A stretch of 31,275 nt of DNA, taken from positions 1 through 31,275 of the forward strand of contig DIDP01000009.1 in NCBI GenBank assembly GCA_002418205.1, written 5' to 3'. Positions 7,921 through 16,229 of the stretch are shown piece after piece; positions within the stretch are counted from its first letter, which is position 1; each line of letters begins with the position of its first letter. The DNA comes from Anaerolineales bacterium UBA5797. Lineage in GTDB: Bacteria; Chloroflexota; Anaerolineae; Anaerolineales; Villigracilaceae. A program made the position numbers and the translations under genes. The notes beneath the pieces are model-generated. The model did not search any database. It saw only the letters and a program-made list of their open reading frames with translations, and had not been told where the DNA came from.

Positions 7921-9434
7921 AAACAAGGAAACTCCTGGTTGGATCACTGGCAGTTGGAGCTGGCCTGACTCTGACCCGTAAACTCTTCAGGACAACCAGC
8001 ACGTTAATATCGGTCAACGATAATTCCTATGATGTCATCGACGCTTATATCAAGGCGCAAATGCAACGGCTGCACATTCCCGGCGCGTCGCTCGCCATTA
8101 TCGAAGGCGACAAGATTGTTCACCTGCGAGGCTTTGGCAGGGCCCGACCGGGCGGTGAAGCGCCAACCCCGCAGACGCCCTTCTTCATTGGCTCGATTAC
8201 GAAATCCATCACTGCGCTGGCGGTGATGCAACTCGTCGAAGCCGGGAAAATCGGACTGGATGCACCGGTGCAGAGCTGCCTGCCCTGGTTCCGCGTCGCT
8301 GATCCGCAAATATCCGCCGAGATGACGATACGTCACCTGCTCAACCAGACCAGCGGCATGCCATTCCTCCTCTCCGAAATAGCCCTCGCTGATTTCGATG
8401 ATCGCCCGGATGCAATCGAGCGTCAGGTGCAGGCTTTGTCCACGCTCAAGATCAACCGTCCGGCCGGCTCCGAGGTCGAGTACAGCAATTTCAATTACAA
8501 CGTATTGGGACTGATCGTCGAGAGAGTCAGCGGTGAATCCTACGCCGATTATGTTCAGAACCATATCTTTGGTCCGCTGGAGATGCGTCACAGTTACACT
8601 TCCAAGCCGGATGCGCGGAAGGATGGTTTGGCTGTCGGATATCGCCAATGGTTCAGTCTTCCCCTGCCTGTGCCCAATTGGCCCGTTCCACACGGATCGC
8701 TTCCATCAGGCCAACTGATCTCGTGTGCGGAAGACATGGCACACTATCTGATCGCCCACCTCAACGGAGGCCGCTACGGCGACGGGCAAATCCTGTCCGG
8801 CGCTGGCATCGAAGAGATGCACCGCGGAGTGAAAGAATTAAAAATGGGGAAATTATCGGGCGGCTATTACGGCATGGGCTGGTTCGACACAAATATGGGC
8901 GGCACGGAAATTATTTCACATGGTGGTAATGTCCCCGATTTCTCAGCCTATATGGCGCTTTTACCAGAGCACAAGAAAGGTGTGATCCTTCTTTTCAATG
9001 CTGATCCATGCGGCTTGCCCTTTATTACGGATGAAGTCGGGACGGGTGCGGCCGCGCTTCTCGCCCGCCAACAGCCCCCACCGATCCAACTGGACTTCAT
9101 CCAGTGGATCATGCGCCTCCTGCTGCTGATCCCGATTCTACAAATCGCGGGAGTCCTCTCCACACTGCGGAAATTGCGCCCCGGGAGGAACGACCCGCCG
9201 CTTCGCCGGACCCGCAACCTGATCTGGCAGGGACAGCTTCTCCTTCCGCTGATTCCGAATCTCTCGCTCGCGGCTCTTCTGGCATATCTGCGGTCGAGCG
9301 GCTTGATCCGTTTTCTGAATCTCTTCATGCCCGACCTGGCCTGGGTTGCGCGCCTCAGCGGCACCTTCGCAGGGATATGGGCTTTCCTGCGTACCGGGCT
9401 GATCCTTCAGGCCCTGCGAAAGCCTCGCGCCTGA
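7917..9434 (+). CDS. membrane-anchored serine hydrolase, class C beta-lactamase/PBP-like
   Basis: A 505-residue member of the beta-lactamase-related serine hydrolases (Pfam Beta-lactamase), a group including esterases, DD-peptidases and peptide hydrolases. The catalytic S-x-x-K is S93-I-T-K96 in GSITKSIT, the Y-x-N motif is Y189-S-N, and the third motif is the HGG type (ISHGGN, H335). The N-terminus has a short hydrophobic stretch after MKTRK that may act as a signal or anchor. Residues ~390-505 add about three membrane segments, a common extension in this family. The ATG overlaps the preceding stop by 4 bp and lacks a clear SD, indicating translational coupling. True beta-lactam hydrolysis is unlikely for this architecture. 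A role in maturing or hydrolysing an ester or amide product of the operon is possible but unproven. Confidence 0.85.
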   Translation: MKTRKLLVGSLAVGAGLTLTRKLFRTTSTLISVNDNSYDVIDAYIKAQMQRLHIPGASLAIIEGDKIVHLRGFGRARPGGEAPTPQTPFFIGSITKSITALAVMQLVEAGKIGLDAPVQSCLPWFRVADPQISAEMTIRHLLNQTSGMPFLLSEIALADFDDRPDAIERQVQALSTLKINRPAGSEVEYSNFNYNVLGLIVERVSGESYADYVQNHIFGPLEMRHSYTSKPDARKDGLAVGYRQWFSLPLPVPNWPVPHGSLPSGQLISCAEDMAHYLIAHLNGGRYGDGQILSGAGIEEMHRGVKELKMGKLSGGYYGMGWFDTNMGGTEIISHGGNVPDFSAYMALLPEHKKGVILLFNADPCGLPFITDEVGTGAAALLARQQPPPIQLDFIQWIMRLLLLIPILQIAGVLSTLRKLRPGRNDPPLRRTRNLIWQGQLLLPLIPNLSLAALLAYLRSSGLIRFLNLFMPDLAWVARLSGTFAGIWAFLRTGLILQALRKPRA

Positions 9435-9456
9435 AATTCCAAAAGGAGAGTCTACA

Positions 9457-10836
9457 ATGATCGTCAAGGATAACATCACTGAACTGCTCGACGTCTATCG
9501 TGACGAGATACGGGCAAAAAGTCCAAATTCGCTTGCCATCTGGCAGCAGAATCGCACGGTCATGCCGGCCGGGGTGGGAAGTCTCTTCCGGCTGGCGGAC
9601 CCGTTTCCGATGGTCGTAAAAAAGGCGAAAGGCGTACGGGTCTGGGACGCGGATGACAATGAATATCTGGATTTCATGCTGGGCTTCTCGGTCATGATTC
9701 TCGGTAACACACCGCAGGTGGTTCAAGAAGCGATCAGGGAGGCGTTGTCGCACGGGACACATTATGGACAATGTCATGAGCACGAGTATGAGTTCGCAAA
9801 GTTATTCTGCGACATGGTGCCAGGCGTTGAAAAGGTGACCTTCTGCAACTCGGGCACCGAAGCGACGATGTACACACTCCGCCTGGCGCGCGCCGCGACA
9901 GGACGCCCCCTGATTGCAAAATTCGAAGGCGGCTATCACGGGACTCATGATCTACTGTCTGTCAGCTTCGGCCGTCCCGGGCCAACTGCCGATCAGTGCG
10001 GAGCGATCGAGGATCCGGCAACAGTCCCTGAGAGCCCGGGGTTGGCTGAAGGAGCATGGAGGAACACGATCGTCCTGCCTTTCAATCACCCGGCGGCTTT
10101 CGACAAGATCCGCCGCCATGCCGACCAGCTGGCTGGTGTGATCATCGAGCCGGTGCAGGGCGCGGCGGGCGCGATTCCGGCCGACAGGGAATTCCTCCTG
10201 GAGTTGCGCCGGATCACACGCGAGACCGGAGCCTTCCTTATCTTCGATGAAGTGATCACCGGTTTTCGCCTGGCTCCAGGCGGGGCGCAGGAATATTACG
10301 ACATCATCCCGGATGTGAGCGCGTTCGGCAAGATAGCAGGTGGAGGGCTCCCCTTCGGCGCGGTGGGAGGAACAGCAGAGGCAATGCGCCTCATGGAATT
10401 TGATTCCGAGCCGGGTTCGATCCTCATGGCCGGGACGTTCAACGGCAGCCCGATTGTCACCGCGGCCGGAACCGCCGTTCTCCAGCGTCTCCGTAAAGAA
10501 CCGCAACTCTATGCGCGAATGAACGCCATGGGCGACCGCTTTCGGAACGAGATCAACAAGTTTGCACAGGAGGAGGATTATCCAGCCATGGCAACCGGGG
10601 CTGGATCCATATTTTGGATGCACGCCTTGCGCGGACCGATCAACAACATCCGGGATGTGCGTCAGGCGGTCCGCTTCGTGAGTCCAGGCTTGAGGCTTCT
10701 CTATCGCAAGAATGGGCTGCACATCCCGCCGAATCACGGCTTCATGTGTGCCGAGCATGCCAATGAGGACATCACACAACTGATCGAGATCCATAAAGCC
10801 GCGATGGAGGAGCTCAGAGCACAGGGTGTGTGGTGA
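9457..10836 (+). CDS. class III aminotransferase, glutamate-1-semialdehyde 2,1-aminomutase-like
   Basis: A 459-residue class III PLP enzyme resembling HemL. FCNSGTEATMYTLRLAR is the conserved cofactor-phosphate region, LIFDEVITGFR carries the Asp that binds the pyridine nitrogen, and the Schiff-base lysine is K292 in AFGKIAGGGLPFGA. HemL moves an amino group within glutamate-1-semialdehyde to make 5-aminolevulinate. No other heme gene is nearby, and the N-terminus (PAGVGSLFRLADPFPMVV) carries family-like but divergent residues, so a relaxed role in amino-group transfer for a specialised product is more likely (inference). The ATG at 9457 has a strong SD (AAAGGAGA, 9440-9447) and lies 22 bp after the serine hydrolase. 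It is the second PLP enzyme in this part of the window, with the SHMT-like protein at 691. Confidence 0.88.
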   Translation: MIVKDNITELLDVYRDEIRAKSPNSLAIWQQNRTVMPAGVGSLFRLADPFPMVVKKAKGVRVWDADDNEYLDFMLGFSVMILGNTPQVVQEAIREALSHGTHYGQCHEHEYEFAKLFCDMVPGVEKVTFCNSGTEATMYTLRLARAATGRPLIAKFEGGYHGTHDLLSVSFGRPGPTADQCGAIEDPATVPESPGLAEGAWRNTIVLPFNHPAAFDKIRRHADQLAGVIIEPVQGAAGAIPADREFLLELRRITRETGAFLIFDEVITGFRLAPGGAQEYYDIIPDVSAFGKIAGGGLPFGAVGGTAEAMRLMEFDSEPGSILMAGTFNGSPIVTAAGTAVLQRLRKEPQLYARMNAMGDRFRNEINKFAQEEDYPAMATGAGSIFWMHALRGPINNIRDVRQAVRFVSPGLRLLYRKNGLHIPPNHGFMCAEHANEDITQLIEIHKAAMEELRAQGVW

Positions 10837-10871
10837 GACGAGCACATCTTTCAGTTGCAGACCGAGGAACC

Positions 10872-11744
10872 ATGAACCATAAAACCACCCCCTATCATGT
10901 CGTTGATTTTCCGCCGGAGCGCCGCGGCATGGCAGCCTTCCAGGAACTTAAAGCGGGGAGGCATTGCATGTACGCCTTGCTTGAAGTGGATGTCACGGTC
11001 ATACGAAAATTCATCGAGGACTACAAGGCGAAGACCGGTGAGCAACTGTCCTTCACCGGTTACTTGATCTCCTGCCTTGCCCGCGCGGTGGATGAGGACA
11101 AGACAGTGCAGTCCTACAGGAAGGGCAGCAAACAACTGGTCATATTTGATGATGTGGACGTTGGCTTCATGATCGAAATGAAGAAAGGGGAAAAGCGCTT
11201 CCTGACGGGACGTGTCATCCGGGCGGCCAACTGCAAGACCTTCTGGGAGATCAACCAGGAGATCCGTGCGGTGCAATCCAGCCGGATGCTCTCGGACGCG
11301 GAGAAGGACTCCTGGTTTCGTTCCGCCATGCTGCTTCCATGGCCGCTGTCGGGCCTGTTCAAGTCTCTCTTCCGTATGATCGAGCACCGCGATCCGACGA
11401 TTGTTACCTCGATGGCTGGTACAGTGGGGATTTCCTCTGTGGGGATGTTTGGCAAGGGTCACTCCGGCTGGGGGATTTCCAGCGGCTCCCACTCGCTGGA
11501 CCTGATCGCGGGTGGAACTGCCAGGAAAATGTCGGAAGTGGATGAGCGGATCGAGCCACGCGACATCCTCAGCCTGACCATCATTTTCGACCATGATGTC
11601 ATTGACGGGGCTCCAGCTGCCCGCTTTACACGGCGACTGATCGAGTTGATTGAGAGCGGATATGGGCTGGACCAGGATCAGACTCCGGCGATAGATCGAA
11701 AACTGCAGTCTAATTTTGCCATGTCACAACAGGAGGAACCGTGA
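10872..11744 (+). CDS. standalone E2-type acyltransferase catalytic domain (2-oxoacid dehydrogenase acyltransferase family)
   Basis: A 290-residue protein with the CAT-like catalytic fold of dihydrolipoamide acyltransferases. The active-site motif HxxxDG is intact as H241-D-V-I-D-G246 in FDHDVIDGAP, and FTGYLISCLARAV and ISSGSHSL match conserved parts of the fold. There is no lipoyl domain or E1-binding linker, and no E1 or E3 gene is nearby. It therefore cannot work as an ordinary pyruvate-dehydrogenase E2 and more likely transfers an acyl group from CoA to an unknown acceptor. The ATG at 10872 is preferred to the in-frame start at 10830: it has a GAGGA ribosome site (10864-10868), begins a typical domain, and avoids overlap with the aminotransferase gene. 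The next gene starts inside its stop codon. Confidence 0.82.
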   Translation: MNHKTTPYHVVDFPPERRGMAAFQELKAGRHCMYALLEVDVTVIRKFIEDYKAKTGEQLSFTGYLISCLARAVDEDKTVQSYRKGSKQLVIFDDVDVGFMIEMKKGEKRFLTGRVIRAANCKTFWEINQEIRAVQSSRMLSDAEKDSWFRSAMLLPWPLSGLFKSLFRMIEHRDPTIVTSMAGTVGISSVGMFGKGHSGWGISSGSHSLDLIAGGTARKMSEVDERIEPRDILSLTIIFDHDVIDGAPAARFTRRLIELIESGYGLDQDQTPAIDRKLQSNFAMSQQEEP

Positions 11745-12907
11745 GCAAAATTCTAACAGGAAAAGGGCGCGGGATGGCTCGTGTTGTGCCTGCTCGCAGT
11801 GGAGCGGTTCGCGACTGGCAGCGCTGGGCGCCGTACGCGGCGGTGGCATGGTCATTAATCTATGCCGCGCTGGGTGTTTACTGGATGGCAGGCGGGCGCG
11901 GGTTCCCTTACGGCCCCGAATCCGCCTCTGGCGATTTGGGTCCGCTGCTTGGACGGCTCGGCTCCAGCGTGGCATGGATCGTTGTGTCGATGGCAGGGAT
12001 CCCCGCGGCGGTTATGGGAATAACGATGCTGCGCGGGGTGCGTGGCAGAGCGCTCCGGACTCTCTTCCTTGCTGCCGGAGGACTGCTCGCCGGCCTGCTG
12101 CTGCTGCTCATGACCAGTCTCGACCTGCTGGTCAAGTTCGGTTATTCCCTTTATGCCGTGCTCAGCCTCTTCACTGACCCCGAGATCGGCAGGAAAATCC
12201 TGGGGTCATGGACTCAATGGGGGACGATCCACCAATTGCTCTGTCTTCTCGGCGGATTTCTCTGGCTGGCGGCTACCGCTTGCTACGCGCGCCTAAGCCG
12301 GGATGCCTGCCTGTATTGCGGCCGCCGCGACGGACCGCAGGGGTGGACGAGCCCAGACCAGGCCGCCCGCTGGGGCCGGATCGCAGTCCATGTGGGGGTG
12401 GTGGCGCCGGTCTTCTACGCCCTCACCCGGTATGTCTGGGCGCTGGGATTCCCGCTGGGGATGAACGAGGAACTGTTTCGTCTTGGCCAGGAGAGTGGGA
12501 AGTGGCTTTTTGGAGCGCTCTTCTTTGGCAATTTCATGCTGGCGGGAGCTGCCCTCATGCTCGGCCTGGTACAGCGCTGGGGTGAAGTGTTCCCGCGCTG
12601 GATGATTGGTCTATCCGGGCGCCGGGTTCCCATCGCGCTGGCAGTGGTCCCGGCTTCGCTCACATCGGTATTGCTTGTGGTGGGCGGCATCGGGATTTGG
12701 TCTGGCTTACCTCAGATGATCGCGAATGCGGCGGCAGCCGGAGCGGAGGGGACGGGACTTATCGGAGAAATCATCTTCCAGCTCGGTCCCACCCTGCTGT
12801 TCCCGGTTTGGGGCCTGGCGCTTGCGGTGGCGACGTTAGGCTACTACTACCGGCGGCGCGGCCCGTGCAGTGTGTGTGGTCGTGGCGTATTGTCCGAACA
12901 CAAATAA
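11741..12907 (+). CDS. polytopic membrane protein with two CxxC motifs, unknown function
   Basis: A 388-residue protein with about eight hydrophobic segments. Two Cys pairs follow membrane segments: CLYCGRRD in the central loop and CSVCGRG just before the C-terminus. Both have the CxxCG pattern of a zinc knuckle, so two half-sites could form one metal-binding unit if they face the same side. I do not recognise the family. The GTG start overlaps the previous stop by 4 bp (GTGA) and is preceded by a consensus SD, AGGAGG, at 11731-11736. This makes coupled, efficient translation likely and excludes the later ATG at 11774 as the main start. Its place between an acyltransferase and a hydrolase suggests transport or membrane handling of the operon's product, but nothing in the sequence shows a substrate. 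Confidence 0.8.
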   Translation: MSKILTGKGRGMARVVPARSGAVRDWQRWAPYAAVAWSLIYAALGVYWMAGGRGFPYGPESASGDLGPLLGRLGSSVAWIVVSMAGIPAAVMGITMLRGVRGRALRTLFLAAGGLLAGLLLLLMTSLDLLVKFGYSLYAVLSLFTDPEIGRKILGSWTQWGTIHQLLCLLGGFLWLAATACYARLSRDACLYCGRRDGPQGWTSPDQAARWGRIAVHVGVVAPVFYALTRYVWALGFPLGMNEELFRLGQESGKWLFGALFFGNFMLAGAALMLGLVQRWGEVFPRWMIGLSGRRVPIALAVVPASLTSVLLVVGGIGIWSGLPQMIANAAAAGAEGTGLIGEIIFQLGPTLLFPVWGLALAVATLGYYYRRRGPCSVCGRGVLSEHK

Positions 12908-12920
12908 CAAGGAGACAGCT

Positions 12921-13775
12921 ATGACAACAATGAAAATTCGCGATGTTTCACTTTTTGTGAAAATCATCGGACATGGATATCCTCTGGTACTCATGCATGG
13001 TGGTCCGGGCGCCGATCTCTACACCCTGATGTCATTCCGGCCTCTGGCGGATCGCTTCACACTGGTCTTCTATGACCACCGCGGCAATGGCCGTTCCACT
13101 GGGGCGCCGGTCGAGTCCATGAACTTTGAGAACCTGACCGCGGACGCCGATGCATTGCGTCAGGCGCTTGGTTTCGAAAAGTGGGCGGTGTTGGGACATT
13201 CCTTCGGCGGGAATGTAGCCCTGGAATATGCCTTACGCTACCCCCAAAGACTTTCTCACTTGCTGCTGGTCAATTCGGGCGGTGACTATCATTGGCCGGC
13301 AGAGAGGTCCCCGGAGGTGCTGGCCAGGCGCGGGTTCGGCCCGGAGATCGGGAACCTTTCCCGCCGTCACTTCAATGGACAGTTCGAGCCTGACGAGATG
13401 TTCTCCAATCTGATGAAATTAGGGAAAGCGTACAACCCCCACACCAGCCTGTGGCAGCTGCCTCACATGCTGTTCTGGGGCATGCAGACCAAACTGCGGC
13501 CCGAGGCATTGATCTACAGCGCGAACCACTTCCTCAAGAATTGGACGGTCATGGATCGCCTTGGCGAGATCACCGTGCCGACCCTGGTAATGGCGGGCGC
13601 CGAAGACTTTGTCTATCCGGCTGAACACCAGAAGGAACTTGCCGCCAGGATCCCCAATGCACGCCTGGTGTTGATCGGGCGCGCGGGTCATAATCCGCAC
13701 GATGAGCAATCCACTGAGGTCATCCAGACAGTCAGGGACTTTATGGCTGCCGCGAGTGTACCTGAAAGTCTCTGA
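12921..13775 (+). CDS. alpha/beta hydrolase, proline iminopeptidase-like
   Basis: A 284-residue alpha/beta hydrolase. HGGPG (residues ~27-31) is the oxyanion-hole motif typical of proline iminopeptidases and related hydrolases. The nucleophile elbow is GHSFGG with S94, the acid is D229 in AGAEDFVYP, and the catalytic His is H257 in AGHNPHDE, so the triad is complete. It has no signal peptide and should be cytoplasmic. The ATG at 12921 has a good SD (AAGGAGA, 12909-12915). The upstream in-frame start at 12870 lies inside the preceding gene and is rejected. The substrate could be a peptide, ester or lactone. In this operon it would suit a late hydrolytic or release step. Confidence 0.88.
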   Translation: MTTMKIRDVSLFVKIIGHGYPLVLMHGGPGADLYTLMSFRPLADRFTLVFYDHRGNGRSTGAPVESMNFENLTADADALRQALGFEKWAVLGHSFGGNVALEYALRYPQRLSHLLLVNSGGDYHWPAERSPEVLARRGFGPEIGNLSRRHFNGQFEPDEMFSNLMKLGKAYNPHTSLWQLPHMLFWGMQTKLRPEALIYSANHFLKNWTVMDRLGEITVPTLVMAGAEDFVYPAEHQKELAARIPNARLVLIGRAGHNPHDEQSTEVIQTVRDFMAAASVPESL

Positions 13776-13826
13776 TGGTCGCCGGAAGGATAATTCCATC
13801 GGAAGACTCGGAGAAAAGGCCGTTAA

Positions 13827-15065
13827 ATGAATTCTCGGACCGTCCGGCAGACGCCCATCAGGATTTTGGCCGGCCTCGCGCTTTGCATGGGGCTGCAAAT
13901 GACCGGCTTTGTCATGATTCTCCCGCTGTTTGCCCGCCGCTTCGAGGGTTTCGGGGCTGGCGTGGAAGCCCTCGGAATCAGCGCCATGGCGTATGCCCTC
14001 ACCAGCACGGTCGCGGCACCATTCATCGGGATGCTTGCTGACCGCTTCGGAAGACGCCCGATCATCCTGCTTTCCCTCTCAGCATATGTCCTGGCATTCA
14101 GCGGATACCTCTTCGCATCATCCGCCTGGCTGATGATCCTGCTTCGCGGCCTGGCTGGAGTCTTCACAGCCGGGCTGATCCCAGCCATTCTCAGCACAGT
14201 CGGTGATCTGGCTTCCGAGAATCACCGCGCCCAATGGATTGGCATTGTCAACGGCGGTGCGTCCGCGGGATGGATTATCGGTCCGTTATTCGGAGGCTTG
14301 TTGTACGATCGTTTCGGCTATGCCGTTCCGTTTGCCACCGCAATCGCAATGGCGGTTGGTGCCCTGCTCCTGGCGGTGTTCCAGATCCCCGAAACCCATA
14401 CACCGTTGATCCATCCCGGTCAGATCCACATGGTCCGAATGGGCGATATAAAAGCGTTCGCCTCCCAGCCGACATTTCTACTGCTCATGTTCATCAGCTT
14501 TGGGGTCATGTTCGCCTGGGCATTCATCGAGCCGCAATTCATGTACTATGCGTACGACAACCTGGGCTGGACTTCTTCGCAATTGGGACTGATCATGAGC
14601 ACGTACGGGGTGGCTTTCATGTGCGGCGAATTTACCCTCAGCCACCTGAGCGACCGCTTCGGACGAAAACCGGTGCTGGTACTTGGGTTGGCATTTTTCT
14701 CCGCCCAATTTATTGGCCTGGCCATCTTCCGTGATGTATCCTGGATTGTTGTCAGCTTTATTCTGGCTGGCCTGGGAAACGCCATCTACGACCCCGCTTT
14801 GAGTGCACATATCCTTGATATTACCCCACCGGAACACAAAGCCCGCGTCATGGGAATCAAGAGCACGGTCGGGTCACTCGGAAATCTGCTGGGACCTGCA
14901 CTGCTGGTGTTGTTTACACCTTTCATGGGTCCGCAGGTTGTGTTCCTGATTTCCGCCGGACTGGCATGGGTGCTTGCATTGACCTCCGGACTGGGATTGC
15001 GCCTCCCCTGCCATCCGGTAGTGACACGATATGAATCCGAGGCTGCCATTCCGTCGCACAAATAG
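13827..15065 (+). CDS. MFS drug/metabolite exporter
   Basis: A 412-residue major facilitator superfamily transporter with 12 predicted membrane segments. The family's loop 2-3 signature is GMLADRFGRRPIILLS, and its repeat in the second half is HLSDRFGRKPVLVLG. The first helices (GFVMILPLFARRFEGFG) are of the TetA/Bcr-like proton-antiport type that exports drugs and metabolites from the cytoplasm. The ATG at 13827 follows GGAGAAAAGG at 13811-13820. A 51-bp gap separates it from the hydrolase, so it probably shares the transcript. It would be the exit route or self-protection pump if the operon makes a small molecule. Substrate cannot be read from sequence. Confidence 0.88.
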   Translation: MNSRTVRQTPIRILAGLALCMGLQMTGFVMILPLFARRFEGFGAGVEALGISAMAYALTSTVAAPFIGMLADRFGRRPIILLSLSAYVLAFSGYLFASSAWLMILLRGLAGVFTAGLIPAILSTVGDLASENHRAQWIGIVNGGASAGWIIGPLFGGLLYDRFGYAVPFATAIAMAVGALLLAVFQIPETHTPLIHPGQIHMVRMGDIKAFASQPTFLLLMFISFGVMFAWAFIEPQFMYYAYDNLGWTSSQLGLIMSTYGVAFMCGEFTLSHLSDRFGRKPVLVLGLAFFSAQFIGLAIFRDVSWIVVSFILAGLGNAIYDPALSAHILDITPPEHKARVMGIKSTVGSLGNLLGPALLVLFTPFMGPQVVFLISAGLAWVLALTSGLGLRLPCHPVVTRYESEAAIPSHK

Positions 15066-15078
15066 AAAGGATGCAACC

Positions 15079-15552
15079 ATGTTAGAAATTTTGATCGCCA
15101 CTTCCACCTGGCTCCATACCCTGGCAACCGTGATCTTCATCGGGTACTTTGTACTACTGGCTCTGATCTGTTTACCAGCACTGAAAGACATACCCGACAT
15201 TGGAGCCGGTTCAGTACTCGGCGCGATTTCGAAGCGAAGCAGGCTTTGGATGTACGCCGCGTTGCTCATTTTCATGGTCACCGGAATCCATCTCATGCTG
15301 GTTGATCCAAACTATTTAGGCGTTGGAAATTTCGGCAACCTTTGGAGTCTCCTGATGCTGATCAAGCATTTTTTGATCCTGGGGATGATCGCTGCCGGCT
15401 TTGGGTTCAATGCCATCCTGCGTGTCGGACTCATGCTGTCTTCCAACACGCGCTCAGCACAGGCGATGGATCGATTTCGACTATATAGCAACGGCATGGC
15501 AATTGCTGGCGTCCTGGTCTTGCTATTGACTTCCCTCTCACAGGTGAAATAA
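15079..15552 (+). CDS. CopD-like four-helix membrane protein
   Basis: A 157-residue protein with four hydrophobic segments. The first, WLHTLATVIFIGYFVLLAL, carries the conserved WLH of the CopD/YebZ copper-resistance and related DUF families. RSRLWMYAALLIFMVTGIHL is the second half of that pattern. The ATG at 15079 has AGAAAGGA (15065-15072) upstream. The in-frame start at 15031 overlaps the MFS gene by 35 bp and is rejected. CopD proteins move or bind copper in the inner membrane. With no CopC or other copper gene here, a general membrane or redox role is equally possible. It lies 13 bp after the MFS gene, in the same operon. Confidence 0.75.
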   Translation: MLEILIATSTWLHTLATVIFIGYFVLLALICLPALKDIPDIGAGSVLGAISKRSRLWMYAALLIFMVTGIHLMLVDPNYLGVGNFGNLWSLLMLIKHFLILGMIAAGFGFNAILRVGLMLSSNTRSAQAMDRFRLYSNGMAIAGVLVLLLTSLSQVK

Positions 15553-15597
15553 CCTAAAAGCATCCAGTGGATTGGGCATTGATCTGGAGAAGATGCC

Positions 15598-15933
15598 ATG
15601 ACGACCAAAAAACAAAGCACTTTAAAACGATTCCAGTCCGATTCCATGGAAAACGGCGGGGTGTACGAGATCAAAATACAGGGACATCTTGACGAGCATT
15701 GGAAACAATGGTTCGAGGGAATGGAACTGGGCAAGGTGACAAACGGCGAAACCGGTCAGGAATGTACACTCATCATTGGCCCCCTTGCGGATCAACCCGC
15801 ATTGCACGGTTTGCTGGCAAAAATTCGAGACCTGAATCTAGCTTTAATCTCGGTCAGGAAATTGAATCTGAAAGATCCGGACAATAAAAGGGAAGACCAT
15901 GACGACACCCTTGCAGGAATTCATCGGGGATAA
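15598..15933 (+). CDS. small GHLD-domain protein (111 aa), unknown function
   Basis: A soluble protein whose residues ~20-95 form a compact alpha/beta domain: YEIKIQGHLDEHWKQWFEG, then a variable turn, then IIGPLADQPALHGLLAKI and LALISVRKLN. The same pattern begins the protein at 19358 (YEIRLKGHLDTQWTTWF, GPVGDQAALHGLLKKVRD), so this is a real conserved domain, present once in each regulator-led locus of the window. The ATG has a GGAGA site (15585-15589). The C-terminal tail is acidic and then basic (DPDNKREDHDD) and looks disordered. No catalytic residues stand out beyond the invariant His-Leu-Asp and Asp-Gln-x-Ala-Leu-His. A ligand- or protein-binding role linked to the MalT-type regulators is speculative. 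It is the last intact gene of the first operon. Confidence 0.78.
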   Translation: MTTKKQSTLKRFQSDSMENGGVYEIKIQGHLDEHWKQWFEGMELGKVTNGETGQECTLIIGPLADQPALHGLLAKIRDLNLALISVRKLNLKDPDNKREDHDDTLAGIHRG

Positions 15934-15938
15934 CACTC

Positions 15939-16229
15939 ATGAACAGACCCTCGCGTACCCAGAATGTTTCGCTCACACCGTTTTCACACACATACAGGGA
16001 TGTGCTCAAATTTCAATCGTTGGCGCGGATTACATCTATGATCTTCCCGGTACTGGCGGCTAACCACCAGGTCAATCGCGTGGCGGCCCTGGCAGTTTTG
16101 GCAGCCGAGATGAGCGGGTACGGGAAACTCCACAGGGCACAGGGCATCAAAAACTCCAGGGCTCTGTACGCTCGTGTCCCATTTCCGGAAAGTCTTCATA
16201 TATCTATTGAAGCGGGACGGCTCCAGTGA
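15939..16229 (+). pseudogene. remnant of a second SHMT-like PLP enzyme gene
   Basis: The reading frame from ATG 15939 to the stop at 16227-16229 encodes 96 residues. Its middle part, IFPVLAANHQVNRVAALAV and onwards to KNSRAL, matches residues ~280-322 of the SHMT-like enzyme at 691-2058. At DNA level 16038-16163 lines up with 1528-1653 without gaps at about 78% identity by hand count. Sequence before and after the block does not match, and the lysine, His and Asp of the active site are absent, so the piece cannot be active. It is best read as a leftover of a diverged duplicate, not a recent copy. Some of the flanking codons may be non-homologous filler. Confidence 0.8.

Noticed and set aside
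7917..9434. Serine hydrolase as an antibiotic-resistance beta-lactamase
   Set aside because: S-x-x-K and Y-x-N are shared by many esterases and peptidases, and the C-terminal membrane extension is not a feature of resistance enzymes.
9457..10836. Naming the class III aminotransferase hemL
   Set aside because: No heme-pathway neighbours and divergent N-terminal sequence; the family match alone does not fix the substrate.
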